DNA from: Komagataeibacter xylinus
GTDB taxonomy: Bacteria > Pseudomonadota > Alphaproteobacteria > Acetobacterales > Acetobacteraceae
Direction of reading: 5' to 3'
Length of the DNA: 64,000 nucleotides
Assembly (NCBI RefSeq): GCF_009834365.1
Contig: NZ_CP041348.1
Coordinates: forward strand, 864,501-928,500
Shown here one piece after another: positions 37,261 through 45,860 of this stretch; the stretch's first letter is position 1, and every line of letters starts with the position of its first letter. The notes under the pieces were generated by a model. It was not told where the DNA came from, searched no databases, and saw only the letters and a program-made list of their open reading frames with translations. Both the position numbers and the translations under genes were made by a program.

Positions 37261-39321
37261 TTATTTTCCGGCCTGCCTGCGGGCGGCGGCCAGCACGGCA
37301 TCTACCGTGAAACCAAACTTCACTTCCAGTTCGCCCGCCGGGGCGGAAGCGCCAAAACCGTGCATGACAATCGTCTCGCCCGCAAGGCCGGTATAGCGGT
37401 CCCAGCCAAGCTGTGCGGCCTGCTCGACTGCAACACGGGCAGTAATGTCAGGCGGCAGCACGCTGTCGCGGTAGGTCTTGGGCTGTGCCTCGAACAGATC
37501 CCACGACGGCATGGAGACGAGGCGCACCTTGATGCCCTCCGCCTTCAGCTTTTCCGCCGCCTTGATGATCAGTCCCACTTCGCTGCCTGTTGCCATAAGG
37601 ATCACATCGGGACGCCCGTCCGCATCTGCAAGGACATAGGCCCCTTTTGCCAGCCCCGATGCAGGCGCATAGGTCTTGCGGCAGATGGTGGGCAGATTCT
37701 GGCGGCTCAGCGCAAGCACGCTGGGGCGGTCGGTAATCTGCACCAGCGTGCGCCAGGCTTCGGCCACCTCGTTGGCATCGGCGGGGCGCAGCACGGTCAC
37801 GCCGGGGGTGGCGCGCAGCTGGGCAAGCTGCTCGATGGGCTGATGGGTTGGCCCATCCTCGCCCACGCCAATCGAGTCATGGGTGAAGATATAGGTCACC
37901 GGCAGCTTCATCAGCGCGGAGAGGCGGATGGGCGGCTTCATGTAATCGGAGAAGATCAGGAAGCCCGAGCAGTAGGCCCGGATGCCATACAGCGCCAGAC
38001 CGTTGCTGATCGAGCCCATGGCATGCTCGCGCACGCCAAAATGCAGGTTGCGCCCGCCATAGGTGCCGCCCCACTGCGGCGGCTGGAAGTCGCCCGCGCC
38101 CTCGAATGTGAGGTGCGTCTTGGTGGAAGGCGAAAGATCAGCCGAGCCACCCATCATCCACGGATAGTTTCTGGCAATGGTGTTGAGCACCTTGCCCGAG
38201 CTTGCGCGCGAGGCAACGCCCTTGGCATCCGCATCAAAGACCGGGATGTCCCTGTCCCACCCTTCGGGCAGGGTGCCTGCAAAGATGTGGTCAAGCTGTG
38301 CGGCCTCGGTGGGATATTTGGCGCGGTAGGCAGCAAAAAGCTCGTTCCACGCCTTGCTCGCCGCCGCCCCGCGGGTGGCGATGCCTGCACGGAAATGCTC
38401 GGTCACACCTTCGGGTACATAGAAGCTTCTGTCTTCCGGCCAGCCGTAGAATTTCTTGGTCTCGCGGATTTCCTCCACGCCCAGCGGCGAACCATGCGCT
38501 TCCGCCGTGCCCGCAAGGTGCGGCGCACCCCAGCCGATGATGGAGTGGACGATGATCAGCGTGGGCCGCGAGGTCTCGGCCTTCGCCTCGGCCAGCAGGC
38601 GGCGCAGGTCGCCGGTGTCGTTGGCGTCCTTCAGTTCAAGAACGTGCCAGCCATACGCCTCGAAGCGCTTGTGCACGCTTTCGGTAAAGGCGATGTGGGT
38701 CGAACCCTCGATGGAGATCTGGTTGCTGTCATAGATCCACGTCAGGTTGCCAAGCTTGAGGTGGCCCGCGATGGAGGCTGCCTCGCTGGCAACGCCTTCC
38801 ATGTTGTCGCCATCGCCGCACAGCGTATAGACGTGGTGATCGAACAGCTTGAAGCCGGGGCGGTTATAGCGCTCGGCCAGCCATTTTTCCGCCATCGCCA
38901 TGCCAACGGAATTGCCACAGCCCTGCCCGAGCGGCCCGGTCGTGGTCTCGACGCCTGCGGTGTGGTGATATTCCGGGTGGCCGGGGGTGAGCGAGTCCAA
39001 CTGGCGGAACTGCTCGAGGTCTTCAAGCGTGAGCGCCGGGCGGTCATGCGTGACCCCGCCGGGGCGCACATCGCGGACGCCGGCAAGATAGATGAGCGAG
39101 TAGAGCAGCATCGACGCATGGCCGACCGACAGCACGAAGCGGTCGCGGTTGGGCCATAGCGGGTCGGCCGGGTCATAGTTCAGCACGTCGCGCCACAGCC
39201 CGTAGCCCACGGGTGCCAGCGCCATGGGCGTGCCGGGATGGCCGGAATTCGCTTTCTGTACCGCGTCCATGGATAGCGTGCGAATCGTGTTGATGCACAG
39301 CGTATCGATATTGGTGGGCAT
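37261..39321 (-). CDS. tkt: Transketolase
   Basis: This 686-residue thiamine diphosphate enzyme moves two-carbon units between pentose, hexose and erythrose phosphates. Markers are KANSGHPGTPMALAPVGYGL near the start, the ThDP motif CGDGDNMEGVASEAASIAG ending in the Asn of IYDSNQ, and GVREHAMGSISNGLAL with the conserved Glu. The ATG at 39321 follows a near-perfect AAGGAGGT; the longer frame is unlikely. It is the first gene of the pentose-phosphate block. Confidence 0.97.
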   Translation of the reverse strand: MPTNIDTLCINTIRTLSMDAVQKANSGHPGTPMALAPVGYGLWRDVLNYDPADPLWPNRDRFVLSVGHASMLLYSLIYLAGVRDVRPGGVTHDRPALTLEDLEQFRQLDSLTPGHPEYHHTAGVETTTGPLGQGCGNSVGMAMAEKWLAERYNRPGFKLFDHHVYTLCGDGDNMEGVASEAASIAGHLKLGNLTWIYDSNQISIEGSTHIAFTESVHKRFEAYGWHVLELKDANDTGDLRRLLAEAKAETSRPTLIIVHSIIGWGAPHLAGTAEAHGSPLGVEEIRETKKFYGWPEDRSFYVPEGVTEHFRAGIATRGAAASKAWNELFAAYRAKYPTEAAQLDHIFAGTLPEGWDRDIPVFDADAKGVASRASSGKVLNTIARNYPWMMGGSADLSPSTKTHLTFEGAGDFQPPQWGGTYGGRNLHFGVREHAMGSISNGLALYGIRAYCSGFLIFSDYMKPPIRLSALMKLPVTYIFTHDSIGVGEDGPTHQPIEQLAQLRATPGVTVLRPADANEVAEAWRTLVQITDRPSVLALSRQNLPTICRKTYAPASGLAKGAYVLADADGRPDVILMATGSEVGLIIKAAEKLKAEGIKVRLVSMPSWDLFEAQPKTYRDSVLPPDITARVAVEQAAQLGWDRYTGLAGETIVMHGFGASAPAGELEVKFGFTVDAVLAAARRQAGK

Positions 39322-39724
39322 GCCGCCACCTCCTTCAGGAGCCATGAGGGGTGATGTGTACAAGGAACGCATGAGGGACCGGCCTCCTTACAGCCATGGT
39401 TGTTGTTCCGACCAAACCGGGCCGCGTGCCGGAAGCCGACAACCCTTTATTGTTATTCTTCCACACCGCCCGCCCGCCCCGCATGCGCGCGCAAGGCAGC
39501 GGGAGGGCGCAGGGATAAAGGCTTTTCACGGCGCGTACCTTCTCACGACCTTCGGGACGGAACAAGCCATCTCATCAAGCCGTTACCCAATCCACGCCAC
39601 AGATGCCAGCGCATGCGCACGCCGCCGGTTCCGCCCGACCTCACCTGTGGGCCGTGAATTTGACACAGGCCTGCCTCCCGTTCACCTGTTGTCACTGGAT
39701 ACGCCGGCAGATGGAGACCCACGC
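39322..39724. other. Intergenic region between tkt and the MBL-fold gene (403 bases)
   Basis: This divergent gap must hold the promoter of the pentose-phosphate block and that of the MBL-fold gene. The tkt ribosome-binding site is visible next to its start. TTGACA at 39660-39665 is a candidate -35 element for the rightward gene, without a convincing -10. I see no ORF with a ribosome-binding site, no RNA gene and no repeat copy here. Confidence 0.5.
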
Positions 39725-40748
39725 ATGCCCCAGCTACCCGCCAGCGACCACACGGATGGCACGCGTTTTTTCAACCCGCCCGCCATCTGCCCCGAGGGCA
39801 TGCAGCCTGCGCGCCTGCGGCGCCTCGCCATCCTGAAATGGCAGTGGAACCGCCCGAAATCGGACTGGCCGGCCTGGATTGAAAACTCCACCCCCACCGG
39901 CGACCCGCATGCGCTGCCTGCGCCCGACACGGTGCAGTTGACCTTTATCGGGCACAGCACCTTTCTCATCCGCCTGCCCCGGCCCGATGGCACGGCGCTC
40001 ACCATCCTGACCGACCCGATCTTTTCGCAACGCTGCTCCCCGCTGTCTTTCCTCGGGCCAAAGCGGGTGCGCGCGCCCGGCCGCAGGCTGGCCGACCTGC
40101 CGCGCATCGATATCGTGCTGGTCTCGCACGCGCATTACGACCATATGGATCTGCCCAGCCTGCGCGCCATCGCCCGCCGCGGTGACAACCCGCTGGTGAT
40201 CACACCGCTTGCCAATGCGCGTTTCATGCGCAGGACCGGGCTCAGACGCATCATGGAGCTGGACTGGTGGCAGGCCGGCCACCGGTGGCATCCACATCAC
40301 CTGCACGCCTGCCCGCCATGGCGCGGCCCGCACGCCCTTTGACCGCAATACCAGCCTGTGGGGCGGATTCATGGTGCAAGATGAGGCGGGCCACCAGCTG
40401 TTCTTTGCAGGCGACACCGCCGACGGCCGCCACTGGCGCCTGATCCGCCAGCGCCTTGGTGCGCCCGACATAGCCCTCCTGCCCATTGGCGCGTACGAGC
40501 CCCGCGCGCTGATGGAGCGCGTGCACACCACGCCGGAGGAGGCGCTGTCTGGCCTGCGCCAGCTTGGGGCGCGACATGGGATTGGCATGCATTTCGGCAC
40601 CTTCCGCCTGACAGATGAACCCATGGACGAGCCGGTCACGCGCCTTGCAAAAGCCGTGCGCGACGCGGGCCTGCCGCCCGATACGATGGGCATCATGGCC
40701 CATGGCGCGTGCTGCGGCATTGCGTGGGATCAGCCCAATGATGCATGA
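39725..40748 (+). pseudogene. MBL-fold hydrolase (UlaG/NAPE-PLD-like) with single-base frameshift
   Basis: The frame from 39725 encodes an MBL-fold N-terminus with FIGHSTFLIR, LTDPIFSQRCSP and the metal motif SHAHYDHMD. At 40280-40284 the family sequence continues in the next frame: omitting the C at 40283 joins WWQAGH to GGIHITCTPARHG and then FDRNTSLWGGF, FAGDTAD and MHFGTF, ending at 40748. The repaired product has 340 residues. This is either a true frameshift, which splits the metal-site residues, or a sequencing error. N-acylphosphatidylethanolamine phospholipase D-like activity is the nearest family guess. Confidence 0.8.
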
Positions 40749-40850
40749 TTGCCCGATGTTCTTTTCAGATGAACCGTCCTATCATCGACCGCTCATGACG
40801 GGACCGGCCTCCGCCCCCGTTTCGCGCAATCCGACCAGCCAGGCAGGCAC

Positions 40851-41402
40851 ATGAGCAAGACAATCGCCCACGGCGACCCCGCCGCCGACGCACCCGAATC
40901 CTTCAGCAACGCGGAAATCGAGACCCTGTTCCTCTCCGCGGCAAGGGATGGGCAGACGGATCTCGTTACCGAATTCCTCAAGGCGGGCATCAACCCCGAT
41001 ACCCGCAACGACAAGGGCTACACCGCGCTGATCCTGGCTGCCTATAATGGCCACGAATCCACCGTGCGCGCCCTGCTTGAAGGGGGTGCCAGCCCCGACC
41101 TGCAGGATGCCAAGGGGGCGACAGCACTCGCGGGCGTGGCCTTCAAGGGCGACCTGGCGTGCGCGCGCGTGCTCGTGGCCCATGGCGCGGGCATCGACGT
41201 GCCCAATTTCGTGGGCCGCACGCCGCTGATCTTTGCTGTGATGTTCAACCGCGACCCCATGGTCACCTTCCTGCTCGAGCACGGCGCCAACCCCGACCTG
41301 CGCGATGGCGAGGGCATCAGCGCGCGCCTGTTCGCCACCCGGCAGGGCAACGCTGCCCTGCTCGATGCCATGAAGCACGCGACCCCTGCCGCGCAGGGCT
41401 GA
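40851..41402 (+). CDS. Ankyrin-repeat protein
   Basis: This 183-residue protein has about four ankyrin repeats, including [61 protein letters not shown] and [30 protein letters not shown]. No signal peptide is present, so it is probably cytosolic and protein-binding. The gene runs with hisC downstream, but the 95-base gap leaves co-transcription open. Confidence 0.85.
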   Translation: MSKTIAHGDPAADAPESFSNAEIETLFLSAARDGQTDLVTEFLKAGINPDTRNDKGYTALILAAYNGHESTVRALLEGGASPDLQDAKGATALAGVAFKGDLACARVLVAHGAGIDVPNFVGRTPLIFAVMFNRDPMVTFLLEHGANPDLRDGEGISARLFATRQGNAALLDAMKHATPAAQG

Positions 41403-41497
41403 ACCACCCTCCCCCTTTTTTCATCCCTTATCCCGCCGCCACAGCCTGCGTTGCCGTGGCGTGCCTTCATGTTCATGACCTTGTGGAATTCACCCTG

Positions 41498-42568
41498 ATG
41501 AGCCGTTTCTGGAGCCCGATCGTACACAGCCTGACCCCGTATGTGCCGGGCGAACAGCCCAGGATGGCCAACCTGATCAAGCTGAATACCAACGAGTGCC
41601 CGTACGGCCCTTCACCCAGAGTAATCGAGGCCATCAGGGCGGCGACCAACGACACGCTGCGCCTCTACCCCGACCCCACGGCCCATGCCCTGTGCACAGC
41701 CATCGCCACCGCGCATGACGTGCCGGCAGACCATGTGTTTGTGGGCAATGGCTCGGACGAGGTGCTCGCCCATGCCTTTCAGGGGCTGCTCAACCATGAT
41801 GCCCCCCTGCTCTTTCCCGATATCACCTACAGCTTCTACCCCGTCTATTGCGGGTTGTACGGCATACGCCACGAGACCGTGCCGCTTGATGAAACGATGG
41901 GCATCGACATTGCAGCCTATCGCAGGCCGTGTGGCGGCATCATCCTGCCCAACCCCAATGCACCCACCGGCATGGCCCTTGGGCTGGACGCCATCCGCGC
42001 CCTGCTGCGCGACCACCCTGATGCAGTAGTGGTGGTGGATGAAGCCTATGTCGATTTCGGCGCCGAGACAGCCATCGCGCTGGTGGCCGAGCACCCCAAC
42101 CTGCTCGTGGTGCGCACGCTGTCGAAATCGAGCGCGCTGGCGGGGCTGCGGGTGGGCTATGCCATTGGCCAGCCTGACCTGATCGCAGCCCTGACCCGCA
42201 TCAAGGACAGTTTCAACTCCTATCCGCTTGACCGTCTGGCGCAGGTGGGCGCCATTGCCGCGATTGAAGATCGGGAATGGCTTGCAAATACAAGCGCCAA
42301 GATCATAAGCTCACGCGACAGGCTGACAGACAGCCTGGGAAAGATGGGGTTCGAGGTCCTGCCATCACGGGCGAATTTCGTATTCGCCCGGCATCCGGAC
42401 CGTGATGCAGCACAGCTTGCCGCAGCCCTTCGGGCGCGCGCGATCATTGTGCGTCATTTCCGGACCCCGCGCATTGCACAGTGGCTACGCATCACCATTG
42501 GTACGGATGCCGAATGCCAGGCCCTGATACAGGGGCTGGCCGAAGTGCTTGCGCTGAACGAGGGGTAA
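41498..42568 (+). CDS. hisC: Histidinol-phosphate aminotransferase
   Basis: This 356-residue aminotransferase acts in histidine synthesis. It begins [16 protein letters not shown] and [13 protein letters not shown], the HisC N-terminal signature, and has [17 protein letters not shown] and the PLP-lysine segment [19 protein letters not shown]. Some HisC homologues also serve aromatic amino acids, and no other his gene is nearby, so the substrate is not certain. The ATG at 41498 is used; the frame upstream is not conserved. Confidence 0.9.
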   Translation: MSRFWSPIVHSLTPYVPGEQPRMANLIKLNTNECPYGPSPRVIEAIRAATNDTLRLYPDPTAHALCTAIATAHDVPADHVFVGNGSDEVLAHAFQGLLNHDAPLLFPDITYSFYPVYCGLYGIRHETVPLDETMGIDIAAYRRPCGGIILPNPNAPTGMALGLDAIRALLRDHPDAVVVVDEAYVDFGAETAIALVAEHPNLLVVRTLSKSSALAGLRVGYAIGQPDLIAALTRIKDSFNSYPLDRLAQVGAIAAIEDREWLANTSAKIISSRDRLTDSLGKMGFEVLPSRANFVFARHPDRDAAQLAAALRARAIIVRHFRTPRIAQWLRITIGTDAECQALIQGLAEVLALNEG

Positions 42569-42701
42569 GCCCCCCGGTTCATCATGCATCGCGCCGCCGC
42601 CCTGCCCTTCGGGGCGGGTGGGCGTGGGTGCGTGCTGCGCCTCTTTCCATCACACGGTTAACAACTCATTTCCTGGACCACAGGTCCACAGGATCCTTAT
42701 C

Positions 42702-42983
42702 ATGCGCGCATTCCACGGACAGATGTCCGATAACCAGCCGATCCGTCGCACCCTTGCCGAAAAGCAGAAGCAACTGCGCGACCTGCGCGAGACGCTGGCC
42801 TCCATGAAATCGCATACTTCACCCGCCCTGCGCGAAAGCGTGCAGAAACGCATCCGCCAGCTTGAAAGCGAAGTGACCGCCGCCCCCGCCCTCAAGGCAG
42901 GCGACCGGCGCAATACGCAGGCAGCCCCTGGCGGCACCGACCGCCCGCGCTCCCCGCGCAGGCGGCCCGAACGCAGCATCTGA
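42702..42983 (+). CDS. Small coiled-coil protein, function unknown
   Basis: This 93-residue protein has a central helix predicted to form a coiled coil (TLAEKQKQLRDLRETLASMKSH and ESVQKRIRQLESEV) and a basic Arg/Pro-rich C-terminus. The ATG at 42702 has AGGATC at a good distance; an ATG at 42723 is an alternative. The family is not recognised. It is followed by a strong terminator. Confidence 0.6.
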   Translation: MRAFHGQMSDNQPIRRTLAEKQKQLRDLRETLASMKSHTSPALRESVQKRIRQLESEVTAAPALKAGDRRNTQAAPGGTDRPRSPRRRPERSI

Positions 42984-42991
42984 CCAGCACG

Positions 42992-43026
42992 AAAAGGCCG
43001 GAGCCCTCAGGGTTCCGGCCTTTTTT
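42992..43026 (+). terminator. Terminator after the small coiled-coil gene
   Basis: AGGCCGGAGCCC pairs with GGGTTCCGGCCT (one G-U pair) followed by T6, nine bases after the stop codon. It lies beside repeat copy F. Confidence 0.9.
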
Positions 43027-43059
43027 CATGACGTGACACCGGGCCGTAGACACCAGAAA

Positions 43060-43142
43060 CAAAAGTTTTCGGGTGCCGCCTTTTTTCAAAAAAGCGATGT
43101 TCTTTCCAAAGCTTTTAAAAAAAGCTTCACCAAAAACTTTTG
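43060..43142 (-). repeat. Double-hairpin repeat, copy F (reverse)
   Basis: This near full-length copy in reverse orientation has outer arm CAAAAGTTTTCGGGTG, GCCGCCTTTTTTCAAAAAAGCG (second arm shortened), then AAAGCTTTTAAAAAAAGCTT and outer arm CACCAAAAACTTTTG. It lies between the small coiled-coil gene and the converging MFS gene. Confidence 0.85.
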
Positions 43143-43161
43143 ATTTTTACGGGTATGCCAC

Positions 43162-43196
43162 AAAAAAAACGGGCCTGCCCTTTTGGGGCAGGCCCG
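43162..43196 (-). terminator. Terminator of the MFS gene
   Basis: On the reverse strand CGGGCCTGCCCC and GGGCAGGCCCG pair around AAAA/TTTT and are followed by T8, about 40 bases beyond the MFS stop codon. Confidence 0.9.
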
Positions 43197-43236
43197 CTTC
43201 ACCCGCACAAACCATGCAGGCTGGCGAAAGAAAGGA

Positions 43237-44553
43237 TCAGTGACCCAGGGTCACTTCCTCCGCCACATCACCGCGTGCAGCGGCTTCATCAATGTAGCGG
43301 CGCGCTTCGGGCGAGACCGTCAGCACCAGCGTCAGCGCGGCCGAGGCCACATACAGGCCACAGAAGATCCAGATGATCCCCTCGATGCCGTGCCAGCTTT
43401 CGAACCACGTCACGATCGCCGGACCAACCCAGGTGCTTGCACCAGCGCCCAGACCCAGGGCGGACAGGGCGGCAGCCTTTTCCTTCGGGCAGATCTGCGG
43501 CACCAGACCGGACAGCGGCACGAAGGCGGCAATGGTTGCGCCATACAGCGCGCCCATCACGGCGGCAATGGCGAAGTTGCCGGGGAACATCTGCGGCACG
43601 TAGTAGAACAGCGGCACCGTGATCGCGGCACCAACGCAGCCGAACAGCGCGACAACGGTGCGGTGGCCCAGACGGTCCGCCGTGATGCCGGACACGAGGT
43701 TCACCAGAATGTTCGACAGGAAGATGATCGACAGGAGCTGCAGCCACTGCGACAGCGAGAAGCCGATGACCTTGGTGAAGAACGCCGGCATGATCACCAG
43801 GAACGCATATTCCGACGACGTGTTGATGGTGCGCACGATCATGGCGACAAACGTCTTGGGCTCGCGCCACAGGATGCTGATCGAGCTGAAGAAGATCGTG
43901 GCGGGCTTGGTGCCCACGGGGGCCAGGCGGCGCGAACCGATGGGCTCACGCGTCATGAGCAGGGCCAGCAGGCCACCGAACATGACCAGACCCAGCGAGG
44001 ACCAGAACGTTGCCATCTCGCCAATCAGCGGAATGGAGAAGCTGGCGAACAGCGAACCCAGCGTGGGCAGACCACCCGAGAACGCGAACCAGAACCAGCC
44101 CGCAGCCGAGCCAAGCTGGCGCGGCGGTGTTGCGGCGGCAATCCAGACCAGAAAGCCATAGGTGAACAGCGGGTAGCCAAAACCACGCATGGTGTAGGCA
44201 GCCAGCATGATGGGATAGCTGTTCACGGCCACGCCAAAGGTCAGGAACAGAACCTCGAACACGCCCCAGATGGCAAGGCCAATCCACATGACCCGCTTGG
44301 GGCCCCACAGATCGGACAGCGGCCCCGAAGCCCAGGAAGACAGGGACACGGTCACGCCATAGATGGTGAACAGGAGCGCCGTATCGCGCGATGAAATGCC
44401 CTGCCCCTCGAGATAGGGCGCCAGGTAGCCAGCCTCGACACCATCACCGATCATGAAGAACAGCAGACCGACGAACCCCCAGAACAGGGGGGCCGGAATG
44501 CCAAGCCGATCGGCCAGGGACGTTGATTCGGACAGATTGTCTGTCTGTTTCAA
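43237..44553 (-). CDS. MFS transporter, polyol permease type (RbtT/DalT/CsbX-like)
   Basis: This 438-residue carrier has 12 hydrophobic spans and the MFS loop motif GPLSDLWGPKRVMW between spans 2 and 3. FWGFVGLLFFMIGDGVEAGYLAPYLEGQGI is typical of the ribitol/arabinitol permease group, and SGITADRLGHRT follows in the second half. It probably imports a sugar alcohol. I chose a TTG start at 44553 because AGGAGA lies 10 bases upstream; the frame also has an ATG at 44610 without a ribosome-binding site. Confidence 0.82.
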   Translation of the reverse strand: MKQTDNLSESTSLADRLGIPAPLFWGFVGLLFFMIGDGVEAGYLAPYLEGQGISSRDTALLFTIYGVTVSLSSWASGPLSDLWGPKRVMWIGLAIWGVFEVLFLTFGVAVNSYPIMLAAYTMRGFGYPLFTYGFLVWIAAATPPRQLGSAAGWFWFAFSGGLPTLGSLFASFSIPLIGEMATFWSSLGLVMFGGLLALLMTREPIGSRRLAPVGTKPATIFFSSISILWREPKTFVAMIVRTINTSSEYAFLVIMPAFFTKVIGFSLSQWLQLLSIIFLSNILVNLVSGITADRLGHRTVVALFGCVGAAITVPLFYYVPQMFPGNFAIAAVMGALYGATIAAFVPLSGLVPQICPKEKAAALSALGLGAGASTWVGPAIVTWFESWHGIEGIIWIFCGLYVASAALTLVLTVSPEARRYIDEAAARGDVAEEVTLGH

Positions 44554-44948
44554 GGGGAGAGTCTCCTCTTTCACAGGCAGCCGACACGAAAACGAGCGGC
44601 CCCGCCTCATTGCGGAGCGTCGATGCAGGCTGCGTCCGCACAGTCCGGCTTTCCGGAAACACCAGTGCGGAACTCAGTTTCACAAGTCGGGTGTGCAACC
44701 ACCCGTGCGGGTCACGATCATGAGGGACAGGCAGGCGGCACAAGCGCCAAAACGCCAGCGCATATGCCTGGCAGACCTGCTGTTCATGCGTGTGACCAGC
44801 CATAAAGTCATCAATCCGGCAGGAAAACGCGCCCGGTGGCACGACTTTCATAACAATACGATGAAAAAACACACAAACCGCGCCGAAAAAATCGCACGAT
44901 GCTGTGATTTCCCAGCGCCGGAAAGACCATGAATTGGCCAGATATACA

Positions 44949-44973
44949 AAATCGTTTCAGTATCGAACGATTT
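44949..44973. promoter_or_regulatory. Inverted repeat, candidate operator for the MFS gene
   Basis: AAATCGTT (44949-44956) and AACGATTT (44966-44973) are perfect inverted arms with a nine-base spacer, in the AT-rich upstream region of the polyol transporter. The size suits a dimeric repressor of the DeoR, GntR or LacI type; no regulator gene is adjacent. Confidence 0.5.
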
Positions 44974-45080
44974 CACAGTGACAGGATAGTTTCTGACCTC
45001 CGCCAAGACACGAAAAATATATTCAGTGGGGATAATCTATACTCAAAAAGCCTCGTGAATGTAAGGGAATTTTCAAATTT

Positions 45081-45110
45081 TTGACACGATTCTGATTTCT
45101 TCCTTATTAT
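45081..45110 (+). promoter_or_regulatory. Promoter of the small secreted protein gene
   Basis: TTGACA (45081-45086), an 18-base spacer and TATTAT (45105-45110) make one of the best sigma-70-like promoters in the window, giving a leader of about 160 bases to the ATG at 45278. Confidence 0.65.
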
Positions 45111-45277
45111 ATCAATAAGTTTCAGATGATATTTTTATGCATGGACTGCATGCATCGCCCACCATCCCCACCTTTCGCACCGGATGGGTTCCTGCCATAG
45201 TCGGGGCCGCACCCCGGTGGGGAGCAGATGCGCCCGCGCTGCACCATCGCGGTCGGGACAGGACAAACGGAACGGTC

Positions 45278-45733
45278 ATGGTGAACATCAAGCTGTCTTT
45301 ACGCCTCGCCGCGCTGCCGGTTGCATTGCTGCTTGCGCCTGCGGGCTTGAGCACGCTGGCGCATGGGCAGAGCCTGGCCACGCAGAAGGTGCAGCGCGCC
45401 ATGGACGTGCTGCGCCTCAAGCCCGACCTCGCCAGCAAGGCGTGCCTCGACAAGCTTGACGACCTGCACAAGATGGAAAAGGTGATTGAGGAGGCGGGCG
45501 AGAGCGCGCACAACCCCAACCTGTCGCTCGCGCATGATGTGATGGAATCCGACTACGAGGACGCCACCGAATCCTGCGTGCCTGATGCCGCCAAGCTGTG
45601 CGCCAACCCCGGATCTCTTGCCAGCGCCAACCAGAAGAAACTCTGTGACGCGCTTGACACCATCATGTCGGTTGATGGATCGGATGAAGGCGATGAAGCC
45701 GTAGCCCCCCCGCAGGGTACATCATCGGACTGA
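45278..45733 (+). CDS. Small secreted protein, function unknown
   Basis: The ATG at 45278 starts a signal peptide (MVNIKLSLRLAALPVALLL to LAHGQ). The mature part of about 120 residues contains four Cys residues (SKACLDKL, ESCVPDAAKLCANP, KLCDALD), which could form two disulfides in the periplasm, and an acidic tail. No family is recognised. It is preceded by a strong promoter and followed by repeat copy G. Confidence 0.65.
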   Translation: MVNIKLSLRLAALPVALLLAPAGLSTLAHGQSLATQKVQRAMDVLRLKPDLASKACLDKLDDLHKMEKVIEEAGESAHNPNLSLAHDVMESDYEDATESCVPDAAKLCANPGSLASANQKKLCDALDTIMSVDGSDEGDEAVAPPQGTSSD

Positions 45734-45759
45734 CCGACCTTCAGCCATCCTGAAAGCCT

Positions 45760-45845
45760 AAAAGGGTCTGGTGAAGCTTTTTTCAAAAAGCTGAAAAAAA
45801 CGCCGCCTTTTTGAAAAAAGGCGGCGCCCGGAAACCTTTGTTATT
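45760..45845 (+). repeat. Double-hairpin repeat, copy G (forward)
   Basis: This full-length copy reads AAAGGGTCTGGTGAAGCTTTTTTCAAAAAGCT (first arm pair slightly shortened), then GCCGCCTTTTTGAAAAAAGGCGGC and arm GCCCGGAAACCTTTGTTAT. It lies between the small secreted protein gene and the converging opgH. Confidence 0.9.
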
Positions 45846-45860
45846 TCAGGCCAGTATCCC

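Larger units (their letters stand above)
44554..45277. other. Long divergent intergenic region (724 bases), AT-rich in its right half
   Basis: This is the longest gene-poor stretch in the window. The left part (44554-44850) is GC-rich with no convincing gene. From about 44850 to 45130 it is unusually AT-rich for this genome. It holds an inverted repeat (44949-44973) and a strong rightward promoter (45081-45110), and presumably the leftward MFS promoter. Confidence 0.6.

Noticed and set aside
43183..44394. A 403-residue rightward frame rich in Gln, Arg and His opposite the MFS gene
   Set aside because: Its composition is what the reverse of a membrane protein gene gives; the MFS frame is well supported.
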